A stretch of 25,983 bases of DNA from Phallusia fumigata (GCA_008931825.1 QXVZ01014369.1:1-25983); one strand, 5' to 3'. Numbered from the stretch's first letter, positions 1 through 10,059 are shown. Numbers and translations: made by a program. The notes: generated by a model not told the origin, from the letters alone.

Positions 1-290
1 TCCTTTTTGTTTGTTTGTTTCTTCGTCGCAGTAATACTCGCCTATAAAACAATAAGCAGAATTTATCACACAACTAGAAGGTTGGTTGACCGTACATACA
101 CACTCTAGACACACTATCACCCAGTTTATTGAGCAAATGTATTCCCTTCACTGTTTTCATTGTGTCTCATAGCTACCAGAGCTTTTTATAGCAGGATTGT
201 TTCTGCAAGCAGAAACTCCTAGTTTCACAGACGTGCAAAGTTGCACACTGTGCGTTTTTCTAGCTTTGGAGTTGAACAAAGACACCGCAG
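1..290. repeat. b-flank remnant and family g copy at window start
   Basis: The first 90 bases match the sequence that follows b hairpins at 4.4, 7.75, 16.0 and 18.2 kb (CTTCGTCGCAGTAATACT, then AGCAGAATT). So the array continues past the left edge. A GTTTCTGCAAGCAGAAAC palindrome and a family g copy follow. Confidence 0.5.
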
Positions 291-650
291 TGACAAAATA
301 ATTTGACCCATTGTGGGAAGGGGGCTAACGGGTTAATTGCTGGGGATCTAGGGCTCAACACACCAATTATTGCACCGCTAAAATATGTTATGCAAACTGT
401 GAAAATTTCCTTTTGATTGGAAATTGTTTAGTAATTTCATCCATATTTAGGGGGATATGCGGTTAACTGCTGAGGCTAAAGAGTGAAATGCAGCAATCGT
501 TACACCGCATTAGACCGATCCAAAATATTTTGAAGTTTCATCCCAAGCTACTGACAACCCCCGACCTGACCATTAAACAGTTCATAGGCGAAATGTAGAA
601 CAAGCTGCAGGGTAAAAAAACTGAGTGAAAACAATATGTTTCCCCCAACG
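291..650. repeat. Family e tandem repeat block (short)
   Basis: Two to three degenerate units carry TTGACCCATTGTGGGAAGG, GGGGGATATGCGGTTAACTG and a closing GAAAACAATATGTTTCCCCC. Confidence 0.5.
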
Positions 651-699
651 AAAAAAGCTTTACAGTTGTTTGCTTACTTTAGGTGTGCCATGCATCGAA

Positions 700-743
700 T
701 ATGGTTCATGCATCGGATTCGTCGATTGCTTTTGCTGCTGCAT
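700..743 (-). ncRNA. Candidate h exon (copy 6), truncated
   Basis: The acceptor is AGTTTCGTTGCAG. It starts DAAAKAIDES, matching the 3' half of other h copies (the front has been deleted). No donor is visible. Confidence 0.3.
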
Positions 744-913
744 CTGCAACGAAACTAACAACAGCATTCAAGTTTTAGCAATTAAGCCTAATATTGGATG
801 CGAGATTCTTTATTCATAGTAAATGGGTTTCAGATTTATACCATAGAATGACTTAAATTTTCTATTTTAGATTTATCGAATTTTGGTTAGGTGTTTCGCT
901 AGTCTTTTGATCT

Positions 914-1044
914 GGACAATTGGACCGATGCTGACAACCGAATAGCCAACAGAACAAACGTGACATGCAAGATAGTAAGTGCAACATGCAAAAGCAAACA
1001 CCAACACCGGGGTCGCTATTCGGAGCAGCAACAGGGAATTGTTC
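914..1044. ncRNA. Family d hairpin, compensated lower stem
   Basis: The left arm runs GGACAATTGGACCGATGCTG to CCGAATAGC. The right arm runs GCTATTCGGAGCAGCAACAGG to AATTGTTC. The lower stem is ACAATT/AATTGT, against ACACTT/AAGTGT at 14.7 and 16.4 kb. The loop contains ACATGCAAGATAGTAAGTGC. Confidence 0.65.
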
Positions 1045-1211
1045 ACAAAACTTAAAAAGCGCAGAGAAACCCATACAATTGGCTATTTCAACCTAATGGC
1101 GCATATAGTTTTTTTTAACGTACACAATACGATTTATCAGGTTTAAATTTGTTTTGCAGTCTGGGTATAGGTTTGACCTAAGACGCATTTAAAAAATGTA
1201 AGTTTACTTAC

Positions 1212-1308
1212 ATTGAGCAGTTAGTTCCTGTGGACACGTTGACTTGTATCTCGCCAGATAGTCCTACAAACGGTGATTGTTTCCTGTTACCAGTGTTAGT
1301 TGAAGGTT
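1212..1308 (-). ncRNA. Fused B-a exon remnant
   Basis: The acceptor CATTTTTAG is of B type. The donor TCAAT|GTAAGT is of a type. The B part contains stops, so this copy is non-coding. It parallels the E-a fusion at 13.7 kb as a deletion between neighbouring exon families. Confidence 0.4.
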
Positions 1309-1341
1309 CTAAAAATGTGTTTAGCACAACGCAGTTGGCAT

Positions 1342-1380
1342 ACAAGGGGCGGCCAGCGTGCACTCTGTACCACCTCTGTA
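1342..1380. ncRNA. Family b hairpin
   Basis: ACAAGGGGCGGCCAGC and TCTGTACCACCTCTGT pair around GTGCAC. Confidence 0.5.
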
Positions 1381-2152
1381 TGGTTTAATTCGTTTGTAGA
1401 ATCAAATTTGAAATACGTTTAATGGGTTACATAAAAAAGATTTGCTTTTAACTTAACTGTGTGCATGCCGGTTGTCTGATTCGTGGTCCGTTATTTTTTT
1501 CTTCGCTGCATCATTTCTCGCCTTCAAAAAACAAATCTAGTTTATAAACACAAAAATTGAAGGGCGGCTTACTATACACGGACATTCCAAAAACCCTATT
1601 ACCCAATTTGAAATAGCCGTTTCCTACATTATTTTAGATTAGATGCAGGCGTTTCCACCCACATGCAAAGTTGTACATTATGCGTTTCTCCAGATAAATG
1701 TCAGGCTTATGGTTAAACGAAGTGACCAGTACAACGCAGCACTCATTGCACCACAACAGTATGTTATACAAACTGCACCTAACCAACTTCATTTTTAACT
1801 ATGTAACTCTATAATTAAAGAAACTTTTCGTTTGTGGTGTTTGCAAGCATAGTGCTAGCGGATAACCATTGAGCCTATCTAGCGTTTTCATGGCAAAGTG
1901 CATGGACAAGAACAAAACAAATACTATAAAACAACGTGTATCAAGAAATGAATCCCACACAATGTTAAAATTGTTTTACGACGGTTTGCTTACATTTCCT
2001 ACAACAAAACTAACTTTTTATTGATAGAAAATAGGTTTGAGATTGATATGGCAGAATGGCTAATGGTATTTTTGCAGGATAAATCTGATATCTTTAGCTG
2101 AGTTTGAAGCCTATTATATTTTGCTTAGGCGATTCGTTATTATTTTTGATGT
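1381..2152. other. Spacer with b flank and family g copy
   Basis: It holds the usual sequence following b hairpins (GTGCATGCCGGTTGTCTGATTCG to about 1560), a family g copy near 1590-1720, and a TTCGTTTGTGGTGTTTGCAAGCAT string near 1830 that also occurs in e blocks at 3430 and 6250. No exon is recognised. Confidence 0.45.
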
Positions 2153-2281
2153 GAACATTTCGGCCGATACTGACAACCGAATAGTCAACGGTAACATGCA
2201 AAATAGGGTCCCAATTGCTTACTATTATGCAAAAATCAACACCGAGGTCGCTATTCGGAAAACCAACAGGGAATTGTTGTA
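2153..2281. ncRNA. Family d hairpin
   Basis: The left arm starts GAACATTTCGGCCGATACTG and ends ACCGAATAG. The right arm runs CTATTCGGAAAACCAACAGG to GAATTGTTGT. They pair with several mismatches. The loop is about 85 nt. Confidence 0.5.
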
Positions 2282-2859
2282 CTATTGGCTATAAGTGCGA
2301 AAATAGATATTTTGACGTAAACAATAGNCAGTAATCACTTCGCTTCCGTTTCATTACCTGCAATACAAATTAGAGCATTGTTAACAGTTTTTCTAAAGTT
2401 CTCAATTTCGTATGCTTTGGCTATAGGGTAAAAAAGGAAAAAAATCACCATAATGGCATAATTTACAAACTGTCCAAATTTAGAGGGGGGCAACCGCTGA
2501 AAAATCAATAAATAAACAGTGAAACAATATGTGGCCCATAAATAGATTTTTACTGAATTGTATCTGAATTTTGGTGTATATATATCGACGAAATAAATAC
2601 AAATGCAACATAAAAGACTATTAAATACTTTGCATTGTAACTATCGAAGCATAAAACTTATTGGTGACTTACTTTATTAACTAGAAGGATTACCCCCACT
2701 AGGATATATTCCGTACATTATTTTACATTGGGTCCCATATTTACCAGAGCTTTTTATGACATGATTAGTTCTGCTGGCCGAAACACATGGGTCCCTACGC
2801 ATGCAAAGTTATATATTACGCGTTTTCTCGATACGTGTTAAGTTTTAAACAAAGCAAGT
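2282..2859. other. Spacer with family g copy; contains N at 2328
   Basis: It includes a sequencing ambiguity, a decayed family e unit near 2470-2550, and a family g copy at about 2680-2860 (CATGCAAAGTTATATATTACGCG) resembling 225-265 and 1660-1690. Confidence 0.45.
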
Positions 2860-3660
2860 AGTGCACCAACCTGACATGTTTTACAAAGACCCAGTTCGGA
2901 TATTGTTTAATAATTTCACCAATTTCAGGGGGCTAGAGGGGTAACTGTAGGCGCTTGAGGGTAAAACACAGCAGTTAATGCACCACCATGGAATGTTAGA
3001 CAAACTGTCCAAATTTCATTTATTTCAAACATTGTTTAGTAACTGCTGGGGCTCTGTGGCCAAACACAGAAGTCAATACACTACAATGGCATGTTATACA
3101 AACTGTCGAAAATTCAACTGATTTTGATATTCTTCAGTTATTTGACCCATTTTAGGGGGCTAGTGGTTTAATCACTGGGGCTATTAGGTAAAATGCAGCA
3201 ATTAATATACCACAATGGCCCAACCTAAAATCTATTAAAATTTTATCCAATTGTTTAAAAGTTTAACCACTAGAGGGAGCCACAAACAACCACTACCGTC
3301 TCATGCTCACTAAGTTGGTGACAACCCCCGACTTGAACCTACTGAACTTCCATTCAACTTGGAAGGTTCACACTCTATCTAGCCTAACATCATTTTCACT
3401 TATAAAACCCTATAATCACAGAAACTTTTCGTTTGTGGTGTTTGCAAGCATGCAAAACGTTTGACTCTTTTGGAGCTAGTGAGGTAACCACTGAGGTTAT
3501 GGGGTCAACCAAAACGCATGGCAACACCATGACCATACCTACCAGCCGTGAAAGTTTCATCCAAATCCACAAAACATTTCATGGCAAAAACCAACAGAGT
3601 GAAAACAATATGTGTCCCCTTCAAAAGGACACCCATGAATTTAAATTTTTCATATATTTG
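2860..3660. repeat. Family e tandem repeat block
   Basis: Units carry TTTAGGGGGCTAGTGG, TAACTGCTGGGGCTA and AAACTGTCCAAATTTC strings. The block ends with the longer unit (CCATACCTACCAGC, TTCATCCAAATCC, AACAATATGTGTCCCC). The open frame at 3433-3672 is internal to the repeat. Confidence 0.65.
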
Positions 3661-4059
3661 TGGGGCATGTAGTGCAAATGTAAAGAAGTGTGAACGTACT
3701 TTTCTTGACTAAACGGAAGGAACAAACCGATGTCACGCACATTACGCACAGTGAAAACAATGTGTCACTTTCGTGAAACTAACAAACTGCGTGTAAACGT
3801 TTCAACAACGTGCATTTTGACGTTACATTATGTATTATGTGTACATAATCGCAAGTAGTTTTCAAAAAATCTATGGTTAGTTCAAGATAAACGCATATAT
3901 CATGATTAGTTCTAATACGGCTACTGAGTTTTTGATAGAAATATTTTTGCTGTGATCAAAGTGTTACGAGTTGAAACGAGTTATTTGCTGTACCGTGACT
4001 CGTCTTCCGACTGCCTTAACGCCGACTAAATACGCTCCATTGATTGTTAGTTTACTTAC
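3661..4059. other. Gene-less spacer after family e block
   Basis: It contains the AACAATGTGTC / CAAACTGCGT tail also seen near 7325-7370, and a short palindromic TACATTATGTATTATGTGTA run. No further structure is recognised. Confidence 0.4.
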
Positions 4060-4164
4060 ATTCAAGCAGTTGATTCCTGCAGACACGTCGACTTGAATCT
4101 TGCATCCGCTCTTGCGAATTCATGTCGAAATTAGATGGCGTTTGAAACGAATTTAGACGAATAT
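4060..4164 (-). ncRNA. Candidate a exon (copy 6), open
   Basis: The acceptor is TTGCTTTGGCAG and the donor is TGAAT|GTAAGT. It is 105 nt, phase 1-1 and open (DIRLNSFQTPSNFDMNSQ...RNQLLEC). A frameshift relative to the 17.3-kb copy lies after the FQTP segment. Confidence 0.4.
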
Positions 4165-4245
4165 CTGCCAAAGCAACAACGACTTAAAAGCTATTGATGA
4201 TGTATAGTTATTGTAAGTGTGTTTGAGACAATCAATACAATTGGC

Positions 4246-4290
4246 GTACAGGGGTGGTCAGCGTGCACTCTGTATACCACCTCCCGGTGT
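4246..4290. ncRNA. Family b hairpin
   Basis: GTACAGGGGTGGTCAGC and CTGTATACCACCTCCCGG pair around GTGCAC. GGTGGT / ACCACC is the strongest part. Confidence 0.55.
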
Positions 4291-4565
4291 TAAATTTAAT
4301 TCGTTATCCAGATCCAAATTTGATTTACGCTTAATTATTACATGGAAAGAAAATGGTTTAAACTTATCTGAGTAAATGTCGGTTGTCGGATTCGAAGCCC
4401 CTTTAGTTTCTTTTTTCGTTGCAGTAATACTTGCCTTTAAACAATGAAGAATAAAGGTAAAGCAGAATTTATTCATACACTGAACGTCAAAAATGATTTA
4501 CGTTTGTTTCCTTACATAAAATGTGTAAGAAAGCACTTCTATATGTTTAACTGTTTGAAACTAAC

Positions 4566-4608
4566 CTCTCCGAAGTCATTATCCTGTTGAACACCATCGG
4601 TTATTCTT
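4566..4608 (-). ncRNA. Candidate exon 3 (copy 3)
   Basis: The acceptor is ATTTTTTTCGCAG and the donor is GGAGAG|GTTAGT. It is open in the frame RITDGVQQDNDFGE. Confidence 0.4.
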
Positions 4609-4670
4609 CTGCGAAAAAAATTAGGTGAAGTACAAAAAATTCTGCGTCATACTAAGTTTAAACATATCAA

Positions 4671-4713
4671 CATGCGAAGCCAGGATAAGTGCACGCTACA
4701 CTGTCTTCGCATG
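4671..4713. ncRNA. Family f hairpin, best preserved
   Basis: CATGCGAAG and CTTCGCATG are perfect 9-bp ends, followed by CAG / CTG after one mismatch, around GATAAGTGCACGCTACA. Confidence 0.6.
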
Positions 4714-4735
4714 GCAGTAAAAGTAATAGAATCAC

Positions 4736-4851
4736 CGAAATAAGTGGATTCCCTTTCTCTTGTCTTTTTGCCAGGTGATCGGAGGTTTGAAACGAACTTC
4801 TAGAATACGAAGAAAGAGATCTCCTGTCAAATCCAAACTTGACCAATGTTC
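4736..4851 (-). ncRNA. Candidate E exon (copy 4), open
   Basis: The acceptor is TTTTTTGTTTCAG. The donor TTTCG|GTGATT is weak. Phase 0 is open throughout (EHWSSLDLTGDLFLRIL, then EVRFKPPITWQKDKRK), and a second frame is open as well. Confidence 0.4.
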
Positions 4852-4930
4852 CTGAAACAAAAAACATACCAGAGACAGAAACATGTAAATTTATCTCTGT
4901 GAACATTGTAAACCATAGCGCAACATTATG

Positions 4931-4970
4931 CTAAAGGCTAAACAGTGTGCACCCCGGTTACCCTTCAGTG
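4931..4970. ncRNA. Family c hairpin, decayed
   Basis: AAAGGCTAAACAG and CCGGTTACCCTT pair partly around TGTGCACC. It lies between B and E copies. Confidence 0.4.
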
Positions 4971-5044
4971 AATCACATTTTGTTTTCCAAATTTTTGCTG
5001 ACATTTGTAAATCAAACTTAATGTGCTTGACTCCAGGTAATTAC

Positions 5045-5116
5045 CTGTTGAGCATGGGATCCCAGCTGTCACACAAGCAACAATTATCTCTGGTGTAGTC
5101 GTGCTTGTTCAACGTT
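5045..5116 (-). ncRNA. Candidate B exon (copy 5), open
   Basis: The acceptor is TGCACTTTTTTCAG and the donor is CTCAACAG|GTAATT. The 72 nt are open in only one frame (TLNKHDYTRDNCCLCD then SWDPMLN), the same frame as other B copies, though the peptide is quite different. Confidence 0.45.
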
Positions 5117-5293
5117 CTGAAAAAAGTGCACAAAGTCATCAAGAAATATGAATCGCTGTTTTTTCTTACCTTTGAAAATGCCGGTTGCATCTGTTTTTTC
5201 GCCACGACAACACTTCTTCTATAAAACAATGTAAAAACATGTTAAATATTTGAAGACGAAACAAAGTGCGGGTTGTCAGTTATTGCAATTGGC

Positions 5294-5334
5294 GTACATG
5301 GAGCGGCCAGCGTGCATTCTGCACCAACTCTGTA
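5294..5334. ncRNA. Family b hairpin
   Basis: GTACATGGAGCGGCCAGC and TCTGCACCAACTCTGTAC pair around GTGCA(T), closing with GTAC-A / T-GTAC. Confidence 0.5.
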
Positions 5335-5349
5335 CCATTACGGCATGTT

Positions 5350-6425
5350 CTACAAATGTGTAGATTTAAACAAATTCAGAAGTTGTTAAATATTTTGATT
5401 TTTTAGGGGGCGAGCGGGGTAACCCCTGGGGCTATGGTGTCAAGTTGTTAATTCCATACATTACGCTGGCATGTTTTGCAAACAATGTAAATTTCGTCTA
5501 ATTCGGAGATTGTTTAATAATTTGACCTATTTCAGCGGCCCTAGTGGGATAACGACTGGGGATATGGAGTCAAATTATTAATTCGATACACCACATTGGT
5601 ATGTTCCATAAACTGTGTGAATTTCATGTAATTCGGACATCTTTTAACAATTTGACCCGTTTTAGAGGGCTAGAGCGGTAACTGAATGGGCTATGGTGTC
5701 AAAGTCGTAATTCGATACAACACACTGACACGTTGTGCAAACTGTGTGAATTTCATCCAATATGGACATCGTTTAGTAAATTGACCCATGTTAGAGAGCT
5801 AGCGGCTATGGTGTCAAATTTTTATTTCGATACATCACACTGACAGGTTATACAAACTGTGTGAATTTCATCCAATTCGAAAATCGTTCAGTAATTTGAC
5901 TTATTTTAAGGGGCTTGTGGGGTTATCACTGGGGCTTTGGGGGTTAAACGAAACTGATACACATCACCATGACCATATATATCAGCTGTAAAAGTTTCAT
6001 CGAAATTTACCAAACATTTCATACCAAAAGTTCATAGACAAGGTGCATAGCATATTCCACCCTTTTAGGGGCTAGTAGGGTAACCCTTGGGGCTATAGGA
6101 TCAAACGATATGGCAAACACAACACCCAAATCCGCCAAACATGTGCATGGACTGCAGGGGGAGAAAAAAGAAAAAACAACGCCAACTGAAGTTCCATTCA
6201 ACTGCAACAAAGGGTTCATTTTCACTTATGTAACCTAATCATCGCAGAAGCGTTTCGATTGTGGTGTTTGCAAGCATCATTGGGGGTAACAACCGGGGCT
6301 AACAAGATTCGACCCATTTTAGGATCATATCTACCAGTTGTGCATTTTTGATCCCAATTCACCAAACATTACATGGCAAAATGTCATGTAAAGTAAAAAC
6401 AACGAAACAATATGTGTACCCTTCA
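5350..6425. repeat. Family e tandem repeat block (longest)
   Basis: At least six degenerate units of roughly 110-130 bp are present. Each has TTCATCCAATTCGGACATTG, TTGACCCATTTTAGGGG, CTAGTGGGGTAACC, GGGGCTATGGTGTCAAA and a run such as CACACTGACATGTTATACAAACTG. The final longer units carry the TCATCCAAATCC and CATGGACTGCAGGG extension. The block begins about 15 nt after a b hairpin. Confidence 0.75.
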
Positions 6426-6429
6426 GGCA

Positions 6430-7140
6430 GCATAAAGAGATTGTTAATTAAAATGTATCTGACTTCTGTTTAAATGCACATTGACAAAATTAATAATTTG
6501 TGGTAGGTCAGCATCACGAAAGCCGTATCACAAGTGCAGGTTTACAAAACAACTCCTTTAAACAACTAGAGAGGTGGCCTTTCTCCATATTGTCACTGCA
6601 CATGACTATAATACAGTTGTTTTTGCGAACGTAAACGTACAGGTTCAGTTCTAAACGTAAAGTAGTGATGCGATATAAGCCGCTGGGCTGTGCCTACCGT
6701 AAAAAATGACAATCACTCCCTACGCATTGACGTGTTCATGCAACTATAGAGTAATAATTTGTACTGACCATACGACAGCGTATCGGGACTAATAATCAAT
6801 ATGATTAAATAAATTTGCACGCTCTTCTACATAACAAACGTATTGAGTACCACTGTGCAATTTCAGCCTTATTATAGTGAGCAAAACACTGGCCTTGCCG
6901 CTGCAAATAATTGCCAGACTGAATGTGAAGTAGCAGTCACAAAACCAACAGAACTTACGTCGGGTCGAGAGGGACCAAATATATCTACTATTGATTTTTG
7001 TAGTTATGTCGGAACTAAGGGGCATGTAACAAATAAATATTTTGGGTTATAAAGGAGAAAAATGGGCACATCCAACCAAAAAAAGACTTAAACATTCTAT
7101 ATTGTACCAACTATCAAAACAGAAAACTTCTTAATTGCTG
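6430..7140. other. Gene-less spacer
   Basis: AT-rich, with short overlapping open frames on both strands at 6789-7052 that lack any recognisable domain. No hairpin of the named families is found. Confidence 0.5.
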
Positions 7141-7419
7141 TTTTTAAATTTGTATGTTTTAGGGGGCTGTGGGTTAATTGGTCAATTGGGGTCAAGTACA
7201 GTGCAAAATTCAGATATCCATCTGGCAATTGTGCGAATTTAAAGAAAATTGAACGACTTTTTCTTAACCTAACGAGGAGGACAACCAGCGTCTGGCAGAA
7301 CAGGATAAAATATAAAAAGAAAAGTAAAAACAATGTGTCCCCTTCGTGCAACAAACTGCGTTTAACAATTGTTTTGCTTTGCATTCTGTCTTCACGCCGA
7401 TAATTGTAAGTTTACTTAC

Positions 7420-7523
7420 ATTCAGAAGTTGGTTCCTGCGGAAGTTGGTTCCTTTAGATCTCGCTTCCACTGTTGCGAATTCATGTTGAAATTTGGGTGA
7501 TTAAAACGGATTTGGGGAAATAT
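7420..7523 (-). ncRNA. Candidate a exon (copy 5)
   Basis: The acceptor is GGTCCTCTTGCAG and the donor is TGAAT|GTAAGT. It reads DISPNPF, then a stop at the CAA position of the open copies, then SPKFQHEFATVEARS in the same frame. A GGAACCAACTTCCG string is duplicated inside it. Confidence 0.4.
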
Positions 7524-7606
7524 CTGCAAGAGGACCAAGGTTTAAAGACGCTACTAGAGACGCCTGGTAATTAAAACAATGAGTTAGGACAGTCAATGCA
7601 ATTGGC

Positions 7607-7650
7607 GTACAGGGGACAGTCAGCGTGCACTCTGTACCACCTCCTGTGTT
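7607..7650. ncRNA. Family b hairpin
   Basis: GTACAGGGGACAGTCAGC and TCTGTACCACCTCCTGTGTT pair imperfectly around GTGCAC. Confidence 0.5.
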
Positions 7651-7907
7651 AAATTCAATTCGTTATCTGAACAGCAATTGATTTACGTTTAATCATTACA
7701 TAGAAAAAAATTGTTCGAACTTATCTGTGTTAATGTCGGTTGTCTGATCTGTAGTCCCGTTGTTTCTTCATCGTCGCGGTAATGCTTAGCTACAAAAACA
7801 AAAAAGCAGTCTTTCAACGTGTACTTTTCGTCAAATATGTTTTACGGTTGTTTCTCACATTTCGTGTGTGATGCTTCGAATAATGTTCATGTACTGCATT
7901 CCTCCAT

Positions 7908-7969
7908 TGCATTTGCTGCTTCAGGTTTTGCAATCCATTTGATATTTCGAAGAGGTGTTGGACAGGTAT
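7908..7969 (-). ncRNA. Candidate h exon (copy 5), donor lost
   Basis: The acceptor is AGTTTTGTTGCAG. The donor region reads GGAGGAATGC instead of GGAGGTATC. It starts DTCPTPLRNIKWI, close to the 16.1-kb copy. Confidence 0.35.
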
Positions 7970-8173
7970 CTGCAACAAAACTAACAACACAGCATTCATG
8001 TTAAAGCAATTAATTGAGTGTACGATTTCTTGCATTGGAACATAGCACATTAATTAGCTATAATGGTATGGCTGATGGTATTTATGCTGGATATTTTGGG
8101 CTTAGTTCGCCACCCAAGTTTTTTTTTTGTAGCTTAAACAATTATACTTGGGAAAATTCATTACTGTTTTGGT

Positions 8174-8313
8174 GTGGACATTTCTACCAATGCTGACAAC
8201 TTGTTAGTCAACAGAACACACGAGACATGCAAGATAGTAAGTGCAACATGCAAATCATAAAGCAAAAATCAACACCGGCTCGCTATTCGAAGCAGCAATA
8301 GAGTAGTGTCCAC
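8174..8313. ncRNA. Family d hairpin with rebuilt lower stem
   Basis: GTGGACA and TGTCCAC close the base perfectly. The AATGCTG / CAGCAAT core is kept, but the upper CCGAATAG arm has decayed on the left to CTTGTTAG. The loop has ACATGCAAATC. Confidence 0.5.
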
Positions 8314-8602
8314 GAAACTTAGCCACACGCAAGTCTTAGTCTCCTATGGGCCTCCACAAGACAACCGCTAGGGCTTCATGTTCACTAAGTTAGCGACAAC
8401 CCCGCTTCAAGCCAAGACCGACGTTCAAGTAGGACAAGCGGTTGATATTCCATCTAACACACTTAAGCAGGTGGCTTTAATTAGCAAAACATTATGGTCG
8501 AATGAATTAAATTTTCGACAAATTATCCACTAAATTAGACCTATAGAGGACATTGACGGAACAAAAACGAAAATACAAAACTAACAAACTGACAAAACTA
8601 AC

Positions 8603-8647
8603 CTGTTCTTTTCCACTAGAATAGGCGACTCCTCTTTCTATTCTTAT
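8603..8647 (-). ncRNA. Candidate exon 3 (copy 2)
   Basis: The acceptor is TGTTTTTTCGTAG and the donor is GAACAG|GTTAGT. The 45 nt are open in phase 0 (IRIERGVAYSSGKEQ). Confidence 0.4.
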
Positions 8648-8712
8648 CTACGAAAAAACAGGTGAAGTACAAGGAATTCTGGCTCATACGTAATTAAGTT
8701 TAAAACTATTAA

Positions 8713-8755
8713 CATGCGAAGACAGGATAAGTGCACGTTATACTGTCTTTTCATG
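8713..8755. ncRNA. Family f hairpin
   Basis: CATGCGAAGACAG and CTGTCTTTTCATG flank GATAAGTGCACGTTATA. It is 43 nt, lying between exon 2 and exon 3 copies. Confidence 0.55.
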
Positions 8756-8793
8756 CTCATAAAATTTTAAAGAGTGTAGTAAGATTTACTGGC

Positions 8794-8884
8794 CTGTTTT
8801 AGGTTGAATCTTTGACAACGTTTGGGCAGCTGTCGAGCAATCAGTGGATAGTCTGGAAGCATTATTCAGAAGCCGGACGAGAAT
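8794..8884 (-). ncRNA. Candidate exon 2 (copy 7), open
   Basis: The acceptor is TTATTTGTTTCAG. The donor is the GC-type AAACAG|GCCAGT. The 91 nt are open (ILVRLLNNASRLSTDC, then TLSKIQPKT), in the frame of the 12.6-kb copy. Confidence 0.45.
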
Positions 8885-8939
8885 CTGAAACAAATAATCT
8901 AACAGCAGTATCGTGTATTTGGTAAGTTTACTAACATAC

Positions 8940-8983
8940 ACGCCAGAAGCAATTTAGTGTGCACCCTAATTTGCTTCTGCACC
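8940..8983. ncRNA. Family c' hairpin
   Basis: CAGAAGCAATTTAG pairs with CTAATTTGCTTCTG at 13 of 14 positions around TGTGCACC. It is located between exon 1 and exon 2 copies. Confidence 0.6.
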
Positions 8984-9019
8984 AACACCGAAAAAATTCA
9001 TTTACAACAAATACTTTAC

Positions 9020-9062
9020 CTGTATATTTTCCGCTTGGTCGTTTCCCTTTACCACGCCCCAT
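9020..9062 (-). ncRNA. Candidate exon 1 (copy 4) with short reading frame
   Basis: The donor is ATATACAG|GTAAAG. An ATG at 9060-9062 opens MGRGKGKRPSGKYT. Spliced to exon 2 (8884) the frame continues only about six residues before a stop. The exon 5' end upstream of the ATG is undefined. Confidence 0.4.
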
Positions 9063-9130
9063 CGACACCGCTGACAACGGAAGAATGACGCGTCGCCACG
9101 CCAAAGCTGCTGTGTGGGTTCCTTTTTCTC

Positions 9131-9330
9131 TATTTTTTCGACCAATCAAAACGCTTGCTCTCGAAACGTCACAGGAGCGCTCTTCATCCGTCCAATGGCT
9201 GACCTCATTGCACCACTCGGTAATCTGCATTTGGAGCCGGCTGTTTAGTTGCTGGAGGCAAAGCGCTGCAACAATTGGAGATTGAATTGGCGTGATTTAA
9301 TCGGCGCCTGTGATACCACAGGGCTTGTCG
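9131..9330 (-). promoter_or_regulatory. CCAAT/CRE promoter-like module (copy 4, best preserved)
   Basis: CCAAT boxes lie at 9142 and 9192, about 50 bp apart, with ACGTCA at 9166-9171 between them and a GAGCGCTC palindrome next to it. Further upstream are GAGGCAAAGCGCTGCAACA and CGTGATTTAATCGGCGC. It is nearly collinear with 12960-13165. The spacing suits NF-Y plus CREB/ATF binding, which is inference from consensus. Confidence 0.5.
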
Positions 9331-9590
9331 GAAGCTGGAGAAGGTTAACAGCGCCCAAATCCAATTGACAGTTTAGATGTTTAATATTTAGTCAAATTTA
9401 CATGTACTCCATTTTGGAGCACAACGCGATTTGTTTAGCTAAGCAAGGATAGAACAAAACAAAGTTAAATGCTTTGAAGTTTGTAGATAGCAATAACCCA
9501 GTAAATAGTTTTACTAAATTTGACAACGAAAGTAATATGCACAAAATAAAACTAAATTCGTTAGTAAATAAATGTTATGATGTAGCTTAC

Positions 9591-9661
9591 CTCGGAACAA
9601 ACTCCATTGCAACAGAGTTTACAAACGCCCCTTGCTCCACAGCCAGAAACAACATAGTCGA
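9591..9661 (-). ncRNA. Candidate exon 0 (copy 3), cysteine-rich frame
   Basis: The acceptor is TTTGTTTGTTTTAG and the donor is TCCGAG|GTAAGC. One frame is open and cysteine-rich (DYVVSGCGARGVC then KLCCNGVCSE), and a second frame is open too. The 13.45-kb homologue does not keep the cysteine frame. Confidence 0.4.
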
Positions 9662-9737
9662 CTAAAACAAACAAAAACGTTTTACACAAACGCCCAGGAC
9701 AACTTTCATGGAGACAAATTTTGAATTTTTATGTTTA

Positions 9738-9815
9738 AACCCTAGTGAGTAGTGGGATTCGAACTGCAGGCACGAGACTGGAAAGCTAGCAACCTAACCA
9801 CTACACCACGAGAAG
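9738..9815 (-). mobile_element. tRNA-derived (SINE-like) sequence, copy 1
   Basis: The minus strand carries an A-box-like TGGTGTAGTGGTTAGG and a B-box-like AGTTCGAATCCCAC at tRNA spacing. The anticodon and acceptor arms do not pair, so a tRNA-derived SINE or pseudo-tRNA is preferred over an active gene. Copy 2 lies at 13.65 kb in the equivalent place of the neighbouring unit. Confidence 0.6.
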
Positions 9816-10059
9816 TGACAAAACTAACAACAACTAACCCAAAGCCACTGTCATTGTAAACGACCATTTCCAACGCTGTATGCCATTCACTCCCTACGCT
9901 TTGGGAGGTGTTGCGTTTACGATACATACTTACTACCCAGCGGCGTAACAGGGCTGATAAAACAGAATATCTAAAGTTGCTGTGACACTACAAGTGTGGC
10001 TTACCTAAAACAGACATTCGAAAAACTCTACTACTTAATTTAAATAAAAAATTTAAATT

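Noticed and set aside
2328..2328. Possible special base or break
   Set aside because: It is a single unresolved N from sequencing, with no structural meaning visible.
3433..3672. Plus-strand open frame of 79 codons
   Set aside because: It lies wholly inside a family e repeat unit. Equivalent units elsewhere are closed.
9020..9062. MGRGKGK start resembling a histone H4 N-terminus
   Set aside because: The match is only a short basic stretch. The frame stops soon after splicing and the sister copies diverge (MGRCDREL; GTG instead of ATG at 19.5 kb).
8931..9285. Overlapping open frames of about 100 codons on both strands across the CCAAT module
   Set aside because: They cover a promoter-like block and an intronic hairpin. 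Homologous modules at 13.0, 19.6 and 23.2 kb break them.
9738..9815. A functional tRNA gene on the minus strand
   Set aside because: A- and B-box-like strings are present, but the acceptor and anticodon stems do not pair. It is better explained as a tRNA-derived repeat.
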